In this document: piece by piece, positions 1 to 3,181 of the stretch
Layout: each line of letters opens with the position of its first letter
Position numbering within the stretch: the stretch's first letter is position 1
Assembly: GCA_030917445.1 (NCBI GenBank)
Contig: JAUPUR010000076.1
Coordinates: 1 to 6,450 of the forward strand
Length of the DNA stretch: 6,450 bases
Source: Patescibacteria group bacterium
GTDB taxonomy: Bacteria; Patescibacteriota; Microgenomatia; Levybacterales; UBA12049
Reading direction: 5' to 3'
Made by a program: the position numbers and the translations under genes
Notes under the pieces: model-generated
The model's input: only the letters and a program-made list of their open reading frames with translations
What the model was told of the DNA's origin: nothing
Database searches by the model: none

Positions 1-627
1 GGTGATCAAAAAGTCTGGAAAGATGCAGAAGATCAACTAAGAAATGTTGTCAAAATGAGAAATGTTGAAGCATTTGAAGGAGTAGGTGAAGCGGCAATGT
101 ATGGACCAAAACTTGATTTCATCACGAAAGATGCACTTGGTCGTGAATGGCAAGTCGCGACAATTCAACTTGATCTCAATCAACCAAAACGCTTCGGACT
201 TGTCTGTACCAATGAGGAAGGAAAAGAAGAAGAAATTGTAATGATGCATTGTGCAGTTATGGGATCTATTGAAAGATTTACATCAATTCTCATAGAGCAT
301 TTTGCTGGACTTTTTCCAGTATGGCTTTCACCAGTTCAGATAACTCTTCTTCCAATTGCAGACAGACATGCTGATTTTGCGCACGAAATTGCCGAAGAAC
401 TCAAAAAATCCAATGTCAGATTAGAAGTAAATAGTCGAGCAGAAACACTCCAAAACAAGATTCGTGAGGCTACTTTACAAAAAGTCCCTTATTTAGGTAT
501 AATAGGCGATAGAGAAGTGCAGAGTAGGGGCGTCTCAGTACGCTTACGAAATGGTGAAGATCAGGGAGTACTCAATCTTTCCGATCTAATTTCACGACTG
601 GTAACCGACATTGACAAGAAAAAATAA
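1..627 (+). CDS. thrS: Threonyl-tRNA synthetase, C-terminal part (5' end outside window)
   Basis: Class II synthetase that charges tRNA-Thr in the cytoplasm. The frame is open from base 1, giving 208 residues, about the last third of a usual 580-640 residue protein. Visible are the end of the catalytic core (MYGPKLDF, residues 33-40; QLDLNQPKRF around 56-65), then MMHCAVMGSIERF (81-93), which aligns with the family's MIHRAILGSxERF. The His there is a zinc ligand in the E. coli enzyme, and the following ERF carries the motif 3 arginine. The anticodon-binding domain follows from FPVWLSPVQ (about 106) to the stop, including KIREATLQKVPYLGIIGDREV. One oddity is HCA where HRA is usual. It ends at TAA, overlapping infC by 17 bases, which suggests translational coupling. 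The identity is secure; the start and the N-terminal editing domain cannot be assessed. Confidence 0.97.
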   Translation, partial: GDQKVWKDAEDQLRNVVKMRNVEAFEGVGEAAMYGPKLDFITKDALGREWQVATIQLDLNQPKRFGLVCTNEEGKEEEIVMMHCAVMGSIERFTSILIEHFAGLFPVWLSPVQITLLPIADRHADFAHEIAEELKKSNVRLEVNSRAETLQNKIREATLQKVPYLGIIGDREVQSRGVSVRLRNGEDQGVLNLSDLISRLVTDIDKKK

Positions 628-1189
628 CAGACAACAAAATATAAGATTCAGTTACAGAATCAACGAGCGTATACATGCCCCATCGCTTCGTGTTCTTAAC
701 GCAGTTGGAGAGCAGGTTGGTATAATGACAAGAGAAGAAGCTCTCTCACTTGCTCAGGATCAAGAGTTAGATTTGGTAGAGATTGCTGCACAAGCAAAAC
801 CACCAGTCGCTAAAGTCATAGACTTTAATAAGTTCTTGTATCAAGAATCAAAGAAGAAACAGGAAGAAAAGAAAAAAGCGAAAGTTTCAGAAACAAAAGA
901 ATTGAGACTTGGCCCTTTTATGTCCAGTAATGATCTTCAAGTTGTTGTCAGACGAGGAAGAGGGTTCTTGCAAGATGGAGATAAGGTAAAACTCGTTCTA
1001 AAATTCAGAGGACGACAAATTACACATCCTGAGTTCGGACATGCTATAATAGGGAGAACAATTGAGGCTCTTTCAGATATCTCTAAAGTAGATAGAGAAG
1101 CGAGACTCGAAGGGAAGCAACTCATCGCAGTTATTTCCCCAGAAAGGAAGAAAAATGCAGAAAAAGAAAATAAAGAAATCAGTAGCTAA
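611..1189 (+). CDS. infC: Translation initiation factor IF-3
   Basis: IF-3 binds the 30S subunit, prevents premature joining of 50S and checks start-codon and initiator-tRNA pairing. The product is 192 residues, slightly longer than the usual 170-180. The N domain begins at YRINERIHAPSLRVLN and continues through VGIMTREEAL, LDLVEIAAQAKPPVAKVIDFNKFLY (about 15-78). A Lys-rich helical linker (about 79-95) leads to the C domain with KELRLGPFMSSNDLQV and LKFRGRQITHPEFG. The tail is Lys/Glu-rich. In this frame a TAA at 602-604 precedes the TTG at 611, which is the first plausible start; no ATG exists before the conserved domain. Codons ATA (641) or ATC (659) are less likely alternatives. Non-AUG starts are well known for infC (AUU in E. 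coli), where they permit autoregulation by IF-3. No good Shine-Dalgarno site is visible, so coupling to thrS is likely. Confidence 0.97.
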   Translation: MTRKNNRQQNIRFSYRINERIHAPSLRVLNAVGEQVGIMTREEALSLAQDQELDLVEIAAQAKPPVAKVIDFNKFLYQESKKKQEEKKKAKVSETKELRLGPFMSSNDLQVVVRRGRGFLQDGDKVKLVLKFRGRQITHPEFGHAIIGRTIEALSDISKVDREARLEGKQLIAVISPERKKNAEKENKEISS

Positions 1190-1352
1190 ACGTTTTAAAG
1201 TCACCAAGACTGGTAAAGTCATGTTTAAACACCAGTATGGTAGTCATAAAAAACTCAAGAAATCGAGTAGACGTATTAGAAGACAAAAAGAACCAGGACA
1301 GTTAATGGGTACATTTGCAAAAAAGATAAAGCAGATGTTAGGAGCAGCATAA
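1155..1352 (+). CDS. rpmI: 50S ribosomal protein L35
   Basis: Small basic protein of the large ribosomal subunit, 65 residues, the normal family length. The diagnostic block AKRFKVTKTGKVMFKHQYGSHKKLKKSSRRIRRQ covers roughly residues 11-44, and the end KKIKQML matches the usual KRIKxML. The ATG lies 35 bases inside infC in another frame. It is preceded by AAGGAAG (1144-1150), with AGGA six bases before the start, a good Shine-Dalgarno site within infC codons. The long overlap means the gene depends on the infC message. In E. coli, L20 represses rpmI-rplT by binding the rpmI translation region; I could not recognise a comparable fold here. Confidence 0.96.
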   Translation: MQKKKIKKSVAKRFKVTKTGKVMFKHQYGSHKKLKKSSRRIRRQKEPGQLMGTFAKKIKQMLGAA

Positions 1353-1353
1353 T

Positions 1354-1707
1354 ATGGCACGTGTAAAAAGAGGCGTCGTATCACGCAGAAAACATAATAA
1401 ATTACTTGGTCTGACCAAGGGATTTCGTGGAACAAAATCACGACTAATTAAAGTAGCTCATGAAGCAGCACTTCATGCTGGTGCATACGCATTTCATGGA
1501 CGCAAGCTCCGTAAAAGAGACATGAGAACTCTTTGGATCACTCGTATCAGTGAAGCAGCAAAAAGAGAAAATACCTCATACAGTGTACTCATGGATGGTT
1601 TTAAAAAAGCAAATATTGCACTTGATAGAAAAATTTTAAGTGATCTTGTTGTCAATGATCCAACTGTTTTCAAGCAACTCGTTGACAAAGTAAAGAAAGT
1701 TTCATAA
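1354..1707 (+). CDS. rplT: 50S ribosomal protein L20
   Basis: Early-assembly protein that binds 23S rRNA, 117 residues, the usual length. Typical features are the start MARVKRGVVSRRKHNKLLGLTKGFRG (residues 1-26), the basic extended N-terminal arm, then GRKLRKRDMRTLWITRISEAAK (50-71), YSVLMDGFKKANIALDRKILSDLVVNDP and a Lys-rich end. The start is one base after the rpmI stop, with AGGAG (1340-1344) nine bases upstream inside rpmI. Its last codons contain the perfect -35 element TTGACA (1682-1687), and its TAA lies in the proposed -10 of the downstream pheST promoter. It is therefore both the end of the infC operon and the carrier of the next promoter. Confidence 0.98.
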   Translation: MARVKRGVVSRRKHNKLLGLTKGFRGTKSRLIKVAHEAALHAGAYAFHGRKLRKRDMRTLWITRISEAAKRENTSYSVLMDGFKKANIALDRKILSDLVVNDPTVFKQLVDKVKKVS

Positions 1708-1710
1708 TAT
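1682..1710 (+). promoter_or_regulatory. Probable sigma-70-type promoter for the Phe leader and pheST
   Basis: A perfect TTGACA (1682-1687) is followed after 17 bases by TAATAT (1705-1710, four of six matches to TATAAT); CATAAT (1703-1708, five of six) with a 15-base spacer is the alternative. The -35 lies in the last rplT codons and the -10 includes the rplT stop. The expected start point, about seven bases past the -10, falls at about 1717, exactly the A of the leader ATG. The leader has no Shine-Dalgarno site, so this promoter would give a leaderless transcript. Transcripts from the upstream operon would also run through. The sequence match is seen; activity is inferred. Confidence 0.6.
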
Positions 1711-1716
1711 TTATCC

Positions 1717-1785
1717 ATGAATAGACAACAAACATTTTTTTGGTTTTACTTTACTCCCTCACTGGGAGGCTCTTTAGTGGTCTAA
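1717..1785 (+). CDS. Phe-rich attenuator leader peptide (pheM-like)
   Basis: A 22-codon frame starting nine bases after the rplT stop. Residues 7-12 are FFWFYF, with all four Phe codons TTT plus one Trp and one Tyr codon; the rest is a polar start (MNRQQT) and a TPSLGGSLVV tail. E. coli has pheM, a short Phe-rich leader, at the same place between rplT and pheS, where it controls pheST by attenuation. Here the Phe codons (1735-1752) overlap the 5' arms of two protector helices, the tail codons overlap the antiterminator arm (1764-1771), and the TAA occupies the loop of a perfect hairpin (1774-1793). This is the geometry needed for stall-dependent antitermination. The peptide itself probably has no function after synthesis. 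No Shine-Dalgarno site is visible. Initiation may be leaderless from the promoter or coupled to rplT, since both share one frame separated by TAA and three codons. Sequence similarity to pheM is limited to the aromatic run. Confidence 0.85.
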   Translation: MNRQQTFFWFYFTPSLGGSLVV

Positions 1786-1838
1786 ACCACTAAGAAAGGT
1801 AAAACTTTTTTACAGCCTCCTGAAAGGGAGGTTTTTTT
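1743..1838 (+). promoter_or_regulatory. Transcription attenuator with mutually exclusive helices, controlling pheST
   Basis: Helices read directly from the sequence: P1, 1743-1752 with 1796-1805 (10 bp, one G-U); P2, CTCCC 1754-1758 with GGGAG 1764-1768; P3, 1774-1781 with 1786-1793 (8 perfect bp, loop CTAA containing the leader stop); terminator 1814-1833; and an alternative antiterminator, GGGAGGCT 1764-1771 with AGCCTCCT 1814-1821 (8 bp, one G-U). The antiterminator uses the 3' arm of P2, would be pseudoknotted with P1, and consumes the terminator's 5' arm. A ribosome stalled on 1735-1752 would block P1 and P2 and favour antitermination. A ribosome reaching the stop at 1783 would cover the 1764-1771 arm and favour termination. 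Without translation P1 and P2 would also favour termination. The pairings are seen; the switching model is inferred from the E. coli pheM, trp and his systems. Confidence 0.8.
1814..1838 (+). terminator. Rho-independent terminator (attenuator)
   Basis: CCTCCT (1816-1821) pairs with GGGAGG (1826-1831) across a GAAA tetraloop (1822-1825), with extra A-T and G-T pairs at the base (1814-1815 with 1832-1833). Seven T residues follow at 1832-1838. A short GC-rich stem, GNRA loop and U-run are typical of intrinsic terminators. The placement between the leader stop and the next gene makes it the off switch for the downstream genes. It may also end transcripts from the thrS-rplT operon. Confidence 0.85.
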
Positions 1839-1844
1839 GTGGAA

Positions 1845-1851
1845 AGGAGGT
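1845..1851 (+). promoter_or_regulatory. Strong Shine-Dalgarno site of the 71-codon gene
   Basis: AGGAGGT lies eight bases before the ATG at 1860, the best ribosome binding site in the window. AGGAGG (1845-1850) is also fully complementary to the terminator's 5' arm CCTCCT (1816-1821). A third, translation-blocking pairing is therefore possible in read-through RNA when that arm is not held by the antiterminator. Confidence 0.8.
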
Positions 1852-1859
1852 GAAAAATC

Positions 1860-2075
1860 ATGACAGAAAGAGAATTAACTGAACAAAGAGTAGAAGTACC
1901 AGAAGGAATTCAAATGGAAGTTGCGGCAGCAATGAGTCATCATGTCACTGCAAAAAGTATTGCAGGAATTGACGAAATGAGGCAAGAAGCTACGATGCAA
2001 AGACTCCTTGATCTTGCAGCGACAAGAGAAGGACTTGCAGCACTTATATCTTTGAAGAAAGAACATGGAGAGTGA
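1860..2075 (+). CDS. Small protein of unknown function between attenuator and pheS
   Basis: A 71-residue frame ending in TGA, which I do not recognise. The product is acidic (13 Asp/Glu against 8 Lys/Arg, plus three His), has no Cys or Trp, and shows no signal peptide or membrane segment. Residues 17-35 (IQMEVAAAMSHHVTAKSIA) and 38-68 (ending AALISLKKE) look like two amphipathic helices separated at GID, so a small helical, possibly dimerising, cytoplasmic protein is plausible. A strong Shine-Dalgarno site eight bases upstream and base composition like its neighbours argue that it is translated. It lies downstream of the attenuator, so it should respond to Phe supply together with pheST. Its TGA is in frame with pheS, and no other stop occurs in the 24 codons between them. 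Function unknown; it could be a lineage-specific protein or, less likely, a second regulatory frame. Confidence 0.6.
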   Translation: MTERELTEQRVEVPEGIQMEVAAAMSHHVTAKSIAGIDEMRQEATMQRLLDLAATREGLAALISLKKEHGE

Positions 2076-2084
2076 TTTTTCTTT

Positions 2085-2111
2085 GCTGGGTTAATTAAAC
2101 GCGCTCCCAGC
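2085..2111 (+). repeat. Inverted repeat between the small gene and pheS
   Basis: GCTGGG (2085-2090) and CCCAGC (2106-2111) form a perfect 6-bp stem around a 15-base loop that contains the palindrome TTAATTAA. No T-run follows on the plus strand, so it is not an intrinsic terminator. The longest T-run (2076-2080) precedes it. It could be an RNA processing or stabilising element, or chance. No protein-binding class is recognised. Confidence 0.3.
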
Positions 2112-2140
2112 TTCAAAAATACTCTCAAATGTGCTATTGT
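2112..2140 (+). promoter_or_regulatory. Possible internal promoter for pheS, giving a leaderless message
   Basis: TTCAAA (2112-2117), a 17-base spacer, then TATTGT (2135-2140) preceded by TGC, an extended -10 arrangement. Each hexamer has four of six consensus matches. The predicted start point is near 2147-2148, the pheS ATG itself. pheS has no Shine-Dalgarno site, so leaderless initiation would fit. If real, it gives a basal pheST supply independent of the attenuator. In AT-rich DNA such matches are common, so confidence is low. Confidence 0.35.
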
Positions 2141-2147
2141 AAAGCGT

Positions 2148-3179
2148 ATGAAACAAAAATTGATGACAATCAAAAATCATGCCGTATCTCTTATCCTTGA
2201 TACAAAAGATGCAAAAGAACTTGAACAAATTAAGTTGCAGTTTTTGGGCAAAAGTGGCTCTCTCACGCAGCTGATGAAAGAGATAACAACACTTGCACCA
2301 GAAGAAAGAAAAGAAATTGGCGTACTCATCAATGAAACAAAAACAATTCTCGAAGAAGCTATTACAACAGCATTGACCAAACATACAACAGTAAAAAAAG
2401 AAAATCTTGCACAATTTGACGTTACCGAACCTGGAAAAAGGCCATCACTTGGACATATTCACCCTGTAACACAAGCAATTGAAGAAATTACATCGATCTT
2501 TGAAAAAATCGGATTTAGTAGGGTAAGACATCCTGAAATCGAATGGGATTGGTACGCATTTGGTGCACTTAATTTTCCAGACAACCATCCTGCTCGAGAC
2601 GATTGGGAAACATTTTTCATTAAACAAGAAAAAGATCCCAAAAAAGGATCAGTCCTACTCACACCTCATACTTCGTCTGGGCAAATTCGAGAGATGGAAA
2701 AAGGTAAATTTCCCATCCAAATGCTCAATATTGCCAAAACATATAGAAGACAATCAGATGCATCGCATGTCCCGATGTTTCATCAATTTGAGACACTTTT
2801 TATTGGTGAAAATATCTCTATCACGCACCTCAAAGGGGTTTTGGACTATTTCGTTAAATCGTATTTCGGTCAAGACCGTGTTTCTCGCATTAGACCATAT
2901 CATTTTCAATTTACAGAACCTTCATTTGAAACAGATGTTTCATGTGGTGTTTGCAAAGGGAAAGGTTGCAGACTTTGTAAAGAAGGATGGCTAGAACTGG
3001 GTGGAGCAGGGATGGTACACCCAAATGTCCTAAAAAACTGTGGAATAGATCCAACAAAGTATTCAGGTTTTGCTTCGGGATGGGGAGTTGAAAGAGTGCT
3101 AGCAATGAAGGAAGGAGTCAATATCGATGATGTCAGACTTTTCTACGCAAATAGAATGGAATTTCTTGAACAATTTTAA
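2148..3179 (+). CDS. pheS: Phenylalanyl-tRNA synthetase alpha subunit
   Basis: Catalytic subunit of the alpha2-beta2 enzyme that charges tRNA-Phe. The product is 343 residues, normal length. Residues about 1-85 form the tRNA-binding coiled-coil arm. The class II core follows: LGHIHPVTQAIEEI (101-114), NFPDNHPARD (142-151), LLTPHTSSGQIREM (170-183), motif 2 YRRQSDASHVPMFHQFE (199-215), the FQFTEPSFE segment whose two Phe line the substrate pocket (253-261), a Cys cluster at C266, C269, C274 and C277 shared by many bacterial PheS, GAGMVHPNVL (286-295) and motif 3 GFASGWGVERV (307-317). The Ala of GFA, which keeps the pocket Phe-specific, is present. The ATG at 2148 is the first start in frame, and the N-terminal length fits. 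There is no clear Shine-Dalgarno site. pheT begins two bases after its TAA. The leader attenuator upstream probably controls it. Confidence 0.98.
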   Translation: MKQKLMTIKNHAVSLILDTKDAKELEQIKLQFLGKSGSLTQLMKEITTLAPEERKEIGVLINETKTILEEAITTALTKHTTVKKENLAQFDVTEPGKRPSLGHIHPVTQAIEEITSIFEKIGFSRVRHPEIEWDWYAFGALNFPDNHPARDDWETFFIKQEKDPKKGSVLLTPHTSSGQIREMEKGKFPIQMLNIAKTYRRQSDASHVPMFHQFETLFIGENISITHLKGVLDYFVKSYFGQDRVSRIRPYHFQFTEPSFETDVSCGVCKGKGCRLCKEGWLELGGAGMVHPNVLKNCGIDPTKYSGFASGWGVERVLAMKEGVNIDDVRLFYANRMEFLEQF

Positions 3180-3181
3180 TT

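Noticed and set aside
611..645. TTGACA at the infC start as a -35 promoter element
   Set aside because: The only good -10 match (TATAAG, 640-645) is 23 bases away, too far; the hexamer is explained by coding sequence.
1100..1160. L20-binding autoregulatory structure at rpmI
   Set aside because: I could not find a convincing fold or pseudoknot by eye, and the region is constrained by infC coding.
1806..1811. T6 run after P1 as an additional intrinsic terminator
   Set aside because: P1 is AT-rich and closes a 43-base multi-branched loop, unlike a normal terminator stem; the GC-rich hairpin downstream is the better terminator.
1708..1860. T-box riboswitch upstream of the pheST genes, as in Firmicutes
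   Set aside because: The conserved T-box bulge sequence (GGGTGGNACCGCG) and a stem I specifier region are absent, the leader is too short, and the coding leader peptide explains the structure better.
2064..2093. Short frame MESDFSLLG overlapping the end of the 71-codon gene, as a second leader peptide
   Set aside because: Only one Phe codon, no clear ribosome binding site, and no terminator after the following hairpin.
2085..2111. Hairpin as a Rho-independent terminator before pheS
   Set aside because: No T-run follows it on the plus strand; read on the minus strand the downstream stretch is A-rich, not T-rich.
2560..2994. 144-codon frame inside pheS on the plus strand
   Set aside because: It lies wholly within the conserved catalytic region of pheS in another frame, and its translation resembles no protein I recognise.
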